Shown: piece after piece, positions 32,423-40,007 of the stretch
Position numbering within the stretch: the stretch's first letter is position 1
Layout: the number at the start of each line of letters is the position of its first letter
DNA from: Eoetvoesiella caeni
Lineage (GTDB): Bacteria; Pseudomonadota; Gammaproteobacteria; Burkholderiales; Burkholderiaceae_B
Direction: 5' to 3'
Length of the DNA: 64,000 nucleotides
Assembly (NCBI RefSeq): GCF_003315175.1
Contig: NZ_QNRQ01000001.1
Span: forward strand, 248,001-312,000
Notes under the pieces: model-generated
What the model saw: the letters and a program-made list of their open reading frames with translations, nothing else
The model's database searches: none
What the model was told of the DNA's origin: nothing
Position numbers and translations under genes: made by a program

Positions 32423-32492
32423 ACAGCCATACGGCTTGCCAAGCGGCGGTGCATACGGCGTTCATGCCAACGCACCGCCCCCGTTTGGCTGT
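32423..32492. terminator. Extended inverted repeat between convergent genes
   Basis: Outer arms ACAGCC / GGCTGT and inner arms GGCGGTGC / GCACCGCC make an interrupted 70-base hairpin that fills the gap between the secreted-protein stop and the porin stop. It probably serves both transcripts as a terminator; no long T run is present. Confidence 0.45.
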
Positions 32493-33586
32493 CAAAAGCT
32501 ATGCGCGACGCCGGCCATGTACCTTGTGGTCGTACCCTGGCCCTGGACAAACGAGCTCTCCAGGGAATACCGCGCAGCTACGCCTGCCATCGGATAAAGA
32601 CGCGTGCGCGGCGACAAGTTATACACATAGCCCAGCGTCGCCAATTGCGCCGAATGGGCTTTTTCGCCATTTTCCCAAGACCACGAAGGCTGGGCCAAGG
32701 ACCATTGCAACTGCAGCTCTCCATGGCCTACCGGCACGGCAAGGCCCAGCAGATAGGTGCCTACATGCCCGCCCGTAAGAAATCCGGCTAGTCCCAAACC
32801 CAGGTTCGGCGCATCGGGGTCTATACCTTCCAGGCTTACATACCCATTGCGCTGGCGGCTCCATGCCACGGACACCGCCGCAAAACCGGCATCGTACCTT
32901 AACCCCAGCTGCCAAGCCTCCGGGTGCACTGTATCGGGCAACACCGACTGCTTCAAATAGGTTTTATCCCAGGTTGCCACCGCCAACCACGGACCCTGCT
33001 GATACTGCAGGGCCAGGCTTAGCGCGGGCGATTTGTCCAGCCGCGCGCCTGAACCTTGCACATCGAAGCTATAACCGGCGCCCAGCTTGAAACCCGCCCA
33101 CGACGGCGACAAATAATTGACCGCCTGATTCACCTGGTAATTGGTGGATGCCTTGAACATGGCGCCCATGTCCATGTCCTTCCAGGAAGCGACTTGAAGC
33201 TGGCTGCCAAACTGTTGCGCTACCGTATGCTGGCGGCCCAGCCTGAGCTCGCCGAAATCGCTGCCGCCAAGGCCAAGCCAAGCCGAGCTGTCGAATAACG
33301 AGGAGCCAACTTCAAGCATGCCTGTATTGCTGCCGAACTGAGATTCGAGTTCGAATGATGCCGACCAACCGCCGCCCAGCGCCTCTTGGCCGCGAATGCC
33401 AAACAGGGAATCGGTAAGCCCGCCCGACAGCATTTGAGCGTTCGAGCGCGAGCCATCGCCTGGCTCCGATGAGCGGGTCGAAGCAATGCCCGAATCAACG
33501 GTCCCATACAAAACAAGGCTGTTTTCCTGCGCCCGAAGTGCTCCGCAGAAACACAGACCCAATATCAACGCTGGCAACCACTTCAT
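32492..33586 (-). CDS. Outer-membrane porin
   Basis: General-diffusion porin of 364 residues in the betaproteobacterial porin family. A signal peptide of about 19 residues precedes QENSLVLYGTVDSGI, the usual first strand, and alternating beta strands continue to the C-terminal phenylalanine in MAGVAHSF. Typical elements are GIRGQEALGGGWSASFELES and LGGSDFGELRLGRQ. It lies 29 bases after kup on the same strand, so it may be co-expressed with potassium uptake and the two-component genes. Confidence 0.9.
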   Translation of the reverse strand: MKWLPALILGLCFCGALRAQENSLVLYGTVDSGIASTRSSEPGDGSRSNAQMLSGGLTDSLFGIRGQEALGGGWSASFELESQFGSNTGMLEVGSSLFDSSAWLGLGGSDFGELRLGRQHTVAQQFGSQLQVASWKDMDMGAMFKASTNYQVNQAVNYLSPSWAGFKLGAGYSFDVQGSGARLDKSPALSLALQYQQGPWLAVATWDKTYLKQSVLPDTVHPEAWQLGLRYDAGFAAVSVAWSRQRNGYVSLEGIDPDAPNLGLGLAGFLTGGHVGTYLLGLAVPVGHGELQLQWSLAQPSWSWENGEKAHSAQLATLGYVYNLSPRTRLYPMAGVAARYSLESSFVQGQGTTTRYMAGVAHSF

Positions 33587-33615
33587 AAATGACTCGCGGC
33601 AAAAAAACCAGAGGA

Positions 33616-35508
33616 CTAAAGTTCCAGTTGCATGCCCATTTCAACCACTCGATTGGGCGGTATCTTATAAAAACGCGTACTGCGGCTGGCGTTGCGCGCC
33701 ATGAACGCAAAAAGGCTGCGGCGCCAGCGCATGCGAAACGATAGTTTGCGCACGACAATAATCGTTTGTCTGGACAAAAAATACGATGTCTGCATGGGCT
33801 CCAGATTGATCTCCGGATGGTCCTGCGCCAATTGCTCGAGCAAGTCGGGCACATTGGGTTCTTGCTTGAACCCCCATTTGGCAACGATTTGCCAGCCGCT
33901 GCGGCCCATTCGTTCAAGTTCGTAGCGTTCGTGAAACGCCACATAAGGCACGTCGGCGCTTTGCACGTTAAGAAACAGCACCTGCTCGTGCAGGACTTTA
34001 TTATGCTTGAGGTTGTGCAGCAACGCCGGCGGCACCGTGTCAACAATCATGCTCATGAACACCGCCGTGCCGGGCACGCGAACCGGCGGATACTGCTCGA
34101 TGGCCTCGATAAAATCCTTCAAGGGCTGGTGGTCGCCCGCCAACGTCTGGTGCATTTTATCGCGGCCCTGTTTCCAGGTAAGCATCAAGGTAAAGATGCT
34201 TGCCCCCACCACCAAAGGCAGCCAGCCACCATCGATGATCTTCAAGGTGTTGGACGAGAAAAGCAACACGTCCACAACCAAAAAGAAACTAATAAGAACC
34301 AGCCACAATATCTTGCGCAGGCCGGAGGAATGACGCGGCAAAACCGAAAACGCCAACAGGGAAGTCATCAACATGGTGCCCGTAACGGCAAAGCCGTAGG
34401 CGTGCGCCAGGTTTTCAGAAGACTGGAATCCCAGCACCAATACAAGTACGGCTATGCACAGCAACTGATTGACTCGCGGCAAATAGATTTGCCCCTCTTC
34501 ACGCGCCGAAGTGTGCGTGATATCCATGCGTGGCCATAGGCCCAATTGCACCGCCTGGCGCGTTACCGAAAAGGCGCCCGAGATGACCGCCTGCGAAGCA
34601 ATGATGGTGGCTATCGTTGCCAGGCCGACCAGGGGTATCAGCATCCATTCCGGCGCGAGCAGGAAAAAGGGATTGCGAATTGCCGATGGGTCGGCCAACA
34701 GCAAGGCCCCTTGTCCGAAGTAGCAAAGCACCAGGCCAGGCAGCACCAAACCGTACCAGGCTCGCCGTATGGCGGGCCGGCCATAGTGGCCCATGTCCGC
34801 ATACAGCGTTTCGGCGCCGGTCAGCGCCAGCACGACCGCGCCAAGCAGCAAAAAAGCCGTCCAGGGCCCTTGTGCCACAAAGTCGACCGCCCACATTGGA
34901 TTGACCGCCCGAAGGATTTGCGGTGTCTGGACAATGCGCCAAGCACCCAAGACTCCAATCACAATAAACCACGCAAGCATGATGGGCCCGAACAACTTGC
35001 CCATGGCACCCGTGCCATGCGACTGCACGGCAAACAGGCCAACAATGATGGCCAGCGCCGCGGGCACCACCCAGGGGTCCAGCGTATGCGACACAATGCC
35101 TATGCCTTCAATGGCAGACAGCACCGAGATGGCAGGGGTAATCATGCTGTCGCCGTAAAACAGGCTTGCGCCGATAAGGCCCAGCACCACCAGAAACCAG
35201 CGGCGGCGCCCCTGGATGCCGCGTACAGCCAATTCCATCAAAGCCAGGGTCCCACCTTCGCCGCGGTTGTCGGCGCGCAGGATCAGCGTGACATATTTCA
35301 ATGAAACGACCAGCATCAACATCCAGAAAAGCAGCGACAACACGCCCATGACGTGCTGTTCGCCCAATGTTGCAAAGCCGCTGAGCGACGCGCGCAGGGT
35401 ATACAAAGGACTGGTGCCGATGTCCCCGTATACGACTCCCAATGCACCGATAAGCATCGCCGCGCCCGGCGACGCCCGGGATTTTGCGTGTTCTAGCTCT
35501 GTGCTCAT
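33616..35508 (-). CDS. kup: Kup-type potassium uptake protein
   Basis: Proton-coupled potassium importer of 630 residues with about 12 helices in the first 430 and a hydrophilic C-terminal domain. The N-terminus has GALGVVYGDIGTSPLYTLR, the KUP hallmark; the helix GGEGGTLALMELA region follows. It begins at ATG 35508, with AAGGA 13 bases upstream. A start at 35529, overlapping the kinase stop by 11 bases, is possible but has no ribosome-binding site. It lies 10 bases downstream of the histidine kinase gene, suggesting that the kinase senses a related condition. Confidence 0.92.
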   Translation of the reverse strand: MSTELEHAKSRASPGAAMLIGALGVVYGDIGTSPLYTLRASLSGFATLGEQHVMGVLSLLFWMLMLVVSLKYVTLILRADNRGEGGTLALMELAVRGIQGRRRWFLVVLGLIGASLFYGDSMITPAISVLSAIEGIGIVSHTLDPWVVPAALAIIVGLFAVQSHGTGAMGKLFGPIMLAWFIVIGVLGAWRIVQTPQILRAVNPMWAVDFVAQGPWTAFLLLGAVVLALTGAETLYADMGHYGRPAIRRAWYGLVLPGLVLCYFGQGALLLADPSAIRNPFFLLAPEWMLIPLVGLATIATIIASQAVISGAFSVTRQAVQLGLWPRMDITHTSAREEGQIYLPRVNQLLCIAVLVLVLGFQSSENLAHAYGFAVTGTMLMTSLLAFSVLPRHSSGLRKILWLVLISFFLVVDVLLFSSNTLKIIDGGWLPLVVGASIFTLMLTWKQGRDKMHQTLAGDHQPLKDFIEAIEQYPPVRVPGTAVFMSMIVDTVPPALLHNLKHNKVLHEQVLFLNVQSADVPYVAFHERYELERMGRSGWQIVAKWGFKQEPNVPDLLEQLAQDHPEINLEPMQTSYFLSRQTIIVVRKLSFRMRWRRSLFAFMARNASRSTRFYKIPPNRVVEMGMQLEL

Positions 35509-35518
35509 AGTACTGACT

Positions 35519-36646
35519 CTATCCTTCATGTCGCGTCAAATTGGTTCCCTTGCGCGGCCCGGGAAAAACGATGCTGATACGGGTGCCCGGAAACTCGGGG
35601 CGGCTGGCCAGGCTCCACCATCCTCCATGTGCCCTGGCAATCTCGCGGACAATGGCCAGGCCCAGCCCCGATCCGCCGGCGCTGGCTCTAGGCGAGCGGT
35701 AAAAGGCTTCGAATACCCTTTCGCGGTCCTCGGCATCGATGCCCACTCCGTCATCCTCCACGGCCAGCGAGGGCGGTGTCGCGCCCACCTGGATAAGAAT
35801 GTAGCGTGCCCCCGCCCCATAACGTAAAGCATTATCGATAAGATTGCTCAGCATCTCTTCAAGCAGCAACGGATCGGCGTCCACCCAGATAGGGTCCTCG
35901 GGCGCCGACAACTGCAAATCTATCCCCTGGGCCCGTGTTGCCCGGATCCATTCCGAGGCGCTCAAGCGCGCCCACTCCGCCAAATCCAGCCGTTGGAAAC
36001 TGTCCTGGGGCCGGATGGACGAATCGGCCCGCGCCAGGACCAGCAACTGCTGGCCCAGGCGTATCATGCGGTCGGTCACGAACTTGATGCGCTGGGCCCG
36101 TTCGCGCACATCGTCGGGCAAGTCGCCCGCCAGCATGAGCTCAGACTCCAGCTTGAGCCCGCTCAATGGCGTCCTGATCTGGTGGGCCGCGTGCCCGATG
36201 AAACGTTTTTGCGCCTGCATGGAATCATCCAGCCTCAGCAGCAGGTCGTTGATGCGGTTCACGACCGGGGCGATCTCGGTCGTCAGCCCCGAAACATCAA
36301 GTGGCTGCAAGTCGTCGATGGAGCGCTGATTGATTTCATCCGATAGTTTATTGATGGACTTCAGCCCCGAGCGCACCCCGGCGATCAGCACGCCGGCAAT
36401 CAGCAAGACCAGGAAAACCTGGCTCAGCAATAGCACCCAGAAGATATCGCGCAGCAGCCAGACCGAGAGATTGATGCGGCTGGTGACAATCCAGGTCACG
36501 GCCAAGTCCAGGACGACGAGGACGAGAACCGGCGGCAACAGGCGAAAAATAAGATGGCGGGCCAGCGAACCCGGCTGCAGCAAGGCGGCCAGACGCATGT
36601 GCGGCGATAGCGTGGCGCGCTCGTCAGGCACCGAATCGCGAATCAT
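35519..36646 (-). CDS. Sensor histidine kinase, short periplasmic loop
   Basis: Membrane kinase of 375 residues. Two helices (about 32-54 and 68-91) are joined by a loop of only about 13 residues, so little of the protein faces the periplasm. The HisKA H-box holds His155 (AAHQIRTP). The ATPase domain has NLIDNALRYG, DDGVGID and GGSGLGLAIV. It is related to the TctE/QseC group. I chose ATG 36646; a TTG at 36691 with GGACG upstream is a real alternative and adds 15 residues. The gene sits between its regulator and kup. Confidence 0.9.
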   Translation of the reverse strand: MIRDSVPDERATLSPHMRLAALLQPGSLARHLIFRLLPPVLVLVVLDLAVTWIVTSRINLSVWLLRDIFWVLLLSQVFLVLLIAGVLIAGVRSGLKSINKLSDEINQRSIDDLQPLDVSGLTTEIAPVVNRINDLLLRLDDSMQAQKRFIGHAAHQIRTPLSGLKLESELMLAGDLPDDVRERAQRIKFVTDRMIRLGQQLLVLARADSSIRPQDSFQRLDLAEWARLSASEWIRATRAQGIDLQLSAPEDPIWVDADPLLLEEMLSNLIDNALRYGAGARYILIQVGATPPSLAVEDDGVGIDAEDRERVFEAFYRSPRASAGGSGLGLAIVREIARAHGGWWSLASRPEFPGTRISIVFPGPRKGTNLTRHEG

Positions 36647-36703
36647 GAGCCGTGGATGAAGTGGCTGAGGACGCCGCAACAGCCCTGACAAACGTCCGAA
36701 GCG

Positions 36704-37378
36704 CTACGCGGCACTGTCGACATCGAGCAGATATCCGAAACCGCGCACCGTCTGGATACCGGCGCCTGTGCCTTCAAGGCGTTTGCGCAAACGATAGACA
36801 TACACCTCGACGGCATTCTCGCTGAAATCGGCATCCCAGGCGGAAAGCGAATTGACGATCTGGCGCTTGGTAACAACCCGGCCGGCACGGCTCATGAGCA
36901 TTTCCAGCACCGACAGCTCGCGCACGGACAACGCCAGACGCTGGCCGCCGACCCGGACCTCGCGGCTTACGCTGTCGAACACCAGCGGCCCAAGCTCGAG
37001 CAGAGGCTGAACCTGACCGACGCGGCGGCGCGCGAACGCCCGTACTCGGGCGGCAAGCTCGGCCAGTTCGAACGGTTTCGTGACGTAGTCGTCGGCGCCC
37101 GCATCCAGGCCCGCCACGCGGTCCTCGACGCCATCGCGCGCTGTCAGTATCAATACGGGGACTTGCTGGCCTTGAGCGCGCAATTGGCGCAAGACGTCAA
37201 GCCCGCTCATGCCCGGCAGATTAAGGTCTAGCAGCAATAAATCGTAGACCTGCCCGGTAACGGCGCCAAGCACGGGTTCGCCGTCCAGCAGCCAATCGAC
37301 GGCGTAGCCCTGGCCGACCAGAAATTCCTGGAGGGCATGGCCTAAAGTAGCATCGTCTTCTATAACTAGTAGTCGCAT
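36704..37378 (-). CDS. OmpR-family response regulator
   Basis: Two-domain regulator of 224 residues. The receiver (1-118) has the acidic pair at 8-9, phospho-acceptor Asp51 (LLLDLNLPGMSG) and Lys101 in DYVTKPF. The winged-helix DNA-binding domain (about 125-220) carries the SENAVEVYVYRLRKRLEG recognition region of the TctD/QseB group. It is first in the set regulator-kinase-kup-porin, all on the minus strand, which is the best clue to its target genes. Confidence 0.93.
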   Translation of the reverse strand: MRLLVIEDDATLGHALQEFLVGQGYAVDWLLDGEPVLGAVTGQVYDLLLLDLNLPGMSGLDVLRQLRAQGQQVPVLILTARDGVEDRVAGLDAGADDYVTKPFELAELAARVRAFARRRVGQVQPLLELGPLVFDSVSREVRVGGQRLALSVRELSVLEMLMSRAGRVVTKRQIVNSLSAWDADFSENAVEVYVYRLRKRLEGTGAGIQTVRGFGYLLDVDSAA

Positions 37379-37557
37379 GCCGTGATTCTATCTCGAAGCG
37401 ACAGCTTTTCAATGCGAAAACGCCATATAAACCTGCCCCGGTTACAAACCTGACAAGGGGCTGAGAAAATACGGCGTTGATTCCACCATTGGTGGCCAAG
37501 CCAGCCGCCTGCACTGCGCAAAAGCTTGCACACACCGACGCGCATCGACCGACACGC

Positions 37558-37998
37558 CTACTTGACCGCCGGCTCCGCTCCGGGCTCGCCAGGACGGGTG
37601 ATGAATCCCAAGCGCTTCATGCCCGCGGCCTTGGCGCTGCTCATGACTTGCGCCAATATTTCATAGCGCGTGCCAAGATCGGCGCGAATGCGCAATTCGG
37701 GTTGCGGATCCAGGCCTGCTTCGGCCGCAAAGCGAGGCTTCAAGTCCTCGATAAGCACCGGTTGCTCGTTCCAGAACAGTTGCCCTGCGTCATTGACCGC
37801 CAAGTCGATGACCTGGGGCTTGGTTTCGACCGGCTCGGCACTTGCCTGCGGCACATTGATCTTGATGGAATGGCTGAGCAAAGGCGCGGTAATAATGAAA
37901 ATGACCAACAGCACCAGCATGACGTCGATCAAGGGCACCATGTTGATCTCGGACATGGTGTGGTTTCCGACCTTGCTGTCGAAGCTTCCGAATGCCAT
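37558..37998 (-). CDS. exbD: Biopolymer transport protein ExbD
   Basis: Inner-membrane proton-channel partner of ExbB, 146 residues. One N-terminal helix has the invariant aspartate in MVPLIDVMLVLLVIFIIT, followed by a periplasmic domain. It is the third gene of tonB-exbB-exbD; the gap to exbB is two bases. It powers the TonB-dependent siderophore receptor encoded across the divergent intergenic region. Confidence 0.94.
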   Translation of the reverse strand: MAFGSFDSKVGNHTMSEINMVPLIDVMLVLLVIFIITAPLLSHSIKINVPQASAEPVETKPQVIDLAVNDAGQLFWNEQPVLIEDLKPRFAAEAGLDPQPELRIRADLGTRYEILAQVMSSAKAAGMKRLGFITRPGEPGAEPAVK

Positions 37999-38000
37999 GA

Positions 38001-38822
38001 TCAGTCCTTTTTAGATGCAGCGACAGCCATGTTGCGCACATTGCCGCCGGTTCGGGACTCGATGACCTGCTGGCCCGTGGACAAGAACGTAAACAAATCG
38101 TGGGCAAAGGCGTCCAGTTGGGCAAGATAGACCCGGTTGGCGCGTACAAAGGCGTTATAGGCCAGCACCGCGGGAATGGCAACCGCCAGCCCAAGTCCCG
38201 TCATGATCAGCGCTTCGCCCACAGGGCCGGCAATGCGATTGATGTTCACGCCGTCCGACAGGCCTATGCCGACCAAAGCGTGATAAACCCCCCACACCGT
38301 GCCGAACAGCCCAATGAACGGCGCTGTCGAGCCGATGGAAGCCAGTACGGTCAGGCCGTTTTCCAGCTTGGCCGTTTCCTCGTCGATGACTTTGCGGATC
38401 ATGCGTGTAACGAAGGCGCTGGTCGAACCTTTTTCTTCCAGCTTGAGCGCCCCGTATTTCGCGTGATGATTACGGGCGTGGATGGCATGGCTGGTAACGT
38501 GGGCGAAGGGTTCTGTCGCGCCGTGAGTGGCGATTTCGTTTTCGACCTGCTCCAGCGAACTGGCGGCCCAGAACTCATGCAGAAACCGGCGCGAATGCCG
38601 ATGAGTGCGCATATTGGTGAAGGACTTCACAAAGATCAAATACCAGGTGATCAGCGACATGAATATCAAGATGCCGAACAGGCTCTTGCCGACCACGTCG
38701 CTTTGCGCGACGAAGTGCAACATGCCGCTGTCCGGCGTCATGGCCACGGGCGCTGCGGCCTCGGAAGCCGCCTGCCCTACTTGCGCCACGACTTGCAGCA
38801 GATTATTTACGAAATCGAACAT
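38001..38822 (-). CDS. exbB: Biopolymer transport protein ExbB
   Basis: MotA/TolQ/ExbB channel protein of 273 residues with three helices (about 48-70, 165-185 and 200-222). Family features are VLASIGSTAPFIGLFGTVWGVYHAL and GEALIMTGLGLAVAIPAVLAYN. The N-terminal extension of about 40 residues is hydrophobic and might act as a leader, as in longer ExbB proteins. It lies eight bases after tonB. Confidence 0.94.
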   Translation of the reverse strand: MFDFVNNLLQVVAQVGQAASEAAAPVAMTPDSGMLHFVAQSDVVGKSLFGILIFMSLITWYLIFVKSFTNMRTHRHSRRFLHEFWAASSLEQVENEIATHGATEPFAHVTSHAIHARNHHAKYGALKLEEKGSTSAFVTRMIRKVIDEETAKLENGLTVLASIGSTAPFIGLFGTVWGVYHALVGIGLSDGVNINRIAGPVGEALIMTGLGLAVAIPAVLAYNAFVRANRVYLAQLDAFAHDLFTFLSTGQQVIESRTGGNVRNMAVAASKKD

Positions 38823-38830
38823 GCTGGTTC

Positions 38831-39631
38831 CTATAAAACAAAATCAAATGGAATATCGGCCAATGCGGGATAAGCAATGCCGTTTTCGGTATAGGGCTTG
38901 AATCTTGCCGAACGCGCCGCCGCAAGCGCCGACTCGTCCAGCCGGGCATAGCCTGAAGAAGAGCGCACGCTGGCATTGGCGACCGCCCCCTGCGGGGAAA
39001 TCAGCACGCGAACCATGACCCGGCCGGTTTCGCCGCGGCGTTGCGACGCCCGCGGGTACTCCGGCATGGGACGTTGGCCCAGGTAGTCCACACGGCCGAT
39101 CAAGCGCGGCTTATTAGGGTCGCGCGGCGCGGCAGGAGCCTGGGGCGCGGCCTGCACAGCGGCCGCCCCGCTGGGTGCGGCGACCGGTGTTTCGGGCGGC
39201 GGCTTGGGCGCCGCCTTGACCACAGGCTTGGGCTTGGGCTTCGGCTTAGGCTTGGGTTTCGGCTTGGGCGGCTCTGGGGTGATCGCGTCGGGTTCGGGCT
39301 TTTCTACTACCGGTTCGGGTTCAGGTTCGGGAGGCGGCTGAACCACCGGCTCGGGCTCAATAATTGGCTCGGGCTTGGGCGGCTCCGGTTCCGGTTCGGG
39401 TTCCGGAGGCGCCTCTTGCGGGGCTGGCTCTGGATTGACCGCGGCATCGACGAGCTCTGGACCGATCTCCACGAATTGAATTTCCACCGACTCGGGCATT
39501 GAAATATTCGGTTTGACCGGCGCGGCGAGAATTGCCGCAATGACCGCCACGTGCAATCCGGCAACACAAAGCACGGCAGCCAGCTTGATCTGTGTAGAGC
39601 GGTTTGAAGGAGAAAAAAGAAAACGCGTCAT
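38831..39631 (-). CDS. tonB: TonB energy transducer
   Basis: Periplasm-spanning protein of 266 residues. One anchoring helix lies at about 17-37, then a long Pro-Glu/Pro-Lys spacer (about 70-150, alternating acidic and basic Pro repeats), then the C-terminal TonB domain with YPRASQRRGETGRVMVRVLI and ESALAAARSARFKPY. It links the ExbBD proton channel to outer-membrane receptors. I chose ATG 39631, with GGATG upstream, which places the helix correctly; the much longer frame to 40117 crosses the regulatory region. Confidence 0.94.
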   Translation of the reverse strand: MTRFLFSPSNRSTQIKLAAVLCVAGLHVAVIAAILAAPVKPNISMPESVEIQFVEIGPELVDAAVNPEPAPQEAPPEPEPEPEPPKPEPIIEPEPVVQPPPEPEPEPVVEKPEPDAITPEPPKPKPKPKPKPKPKPVVKAAPKPPPETPVAAPSGAAAVQAAPQAPAAPRDPNKPRLIGRVDYLGQRPMPEYPRASQRRGETGRVMVRVLISPQGAVANASVRSSSGYARLDESALAAARSARFKPYTENGIAYPALADIPFDFVL

Positions 39632-39777
39632 GCATCCAACGACAAAAAAACCGTGACAAAGCTTGAACAAAAACATTGAGCCAAGGACGATGGCGCATCT
39701 GAATACCACCCGCGCACCACTCAAAACAGTCTTTGAAAGCCTGGAAAAACGACAACAGACAAGCACAATATCAGAAA

Positions 39778-39792
39778 TGCGAACCATTCGCA
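39778..39792. promoter_or_regulatory. Fur-box-like site, tonB side
   Basis: Perfect inverted repeat TGCGAA-CCA-TTCGCA about 150 bases upstream of tonB. In the 7-1-7 model it agrees with 9 of 14 arm positions of the Fur consensus. The match is moderate, and the perfect symmetry supports a real operator. Confidence 0.45.
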
Positions 39793-39971
39793 ATACAATA
39801 ATCTTGAGTTGGACCGGAACCGTCTGTGTGCTGTGCCAAACCGCGCGGCTGCAGGGATGTGGAAAGCGCAGCAAGCTCTCTTCCACGCCCAGGACCATGT
39901 TGTTTTTTGGTAATCCAGCGCAATAACTATTTGCATAAAAAAATGATGAGAATAGAATAGCGATCTCAAAC

Positions 39972-39990
39972 GATAATGATTCGCAATACA
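39972..39990. promoter_or_regulatory. Fur-box-like site, receptor side
   Basis: The 19-mer beginning GATAATGATTCGCAAT agrees with 13 of 19 positions of the classic Fur box, including the complete left half GATAATGAT. It lies 18 bases before the receptor start codon, where bound Fur would block transcription. Confidence 0.6.
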
Positions 39991-40007
39991 AAAGGGAGTA
40001 TAAAACG

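Larger units (their letters stand above)
39632..40007. other. tonB / receptor intergenic region
   Basis: A 376-base divergent intergenic region, richer in A and T than its surroundings. I see no gene in it on either strand. It holds two Fur-box-like sites, one placed for each of the two divergent transcription units, and AT-rich stretches suitable for promoters. Confidence 0.7.

Noticed and set aside
39134-39440. Repetitive DNA with alternating Pro-Lys and Pro-Glu codons
   Set aside because: It is the periplasm-spanning proline-rich spacer of TonB, not a separate repeat element.
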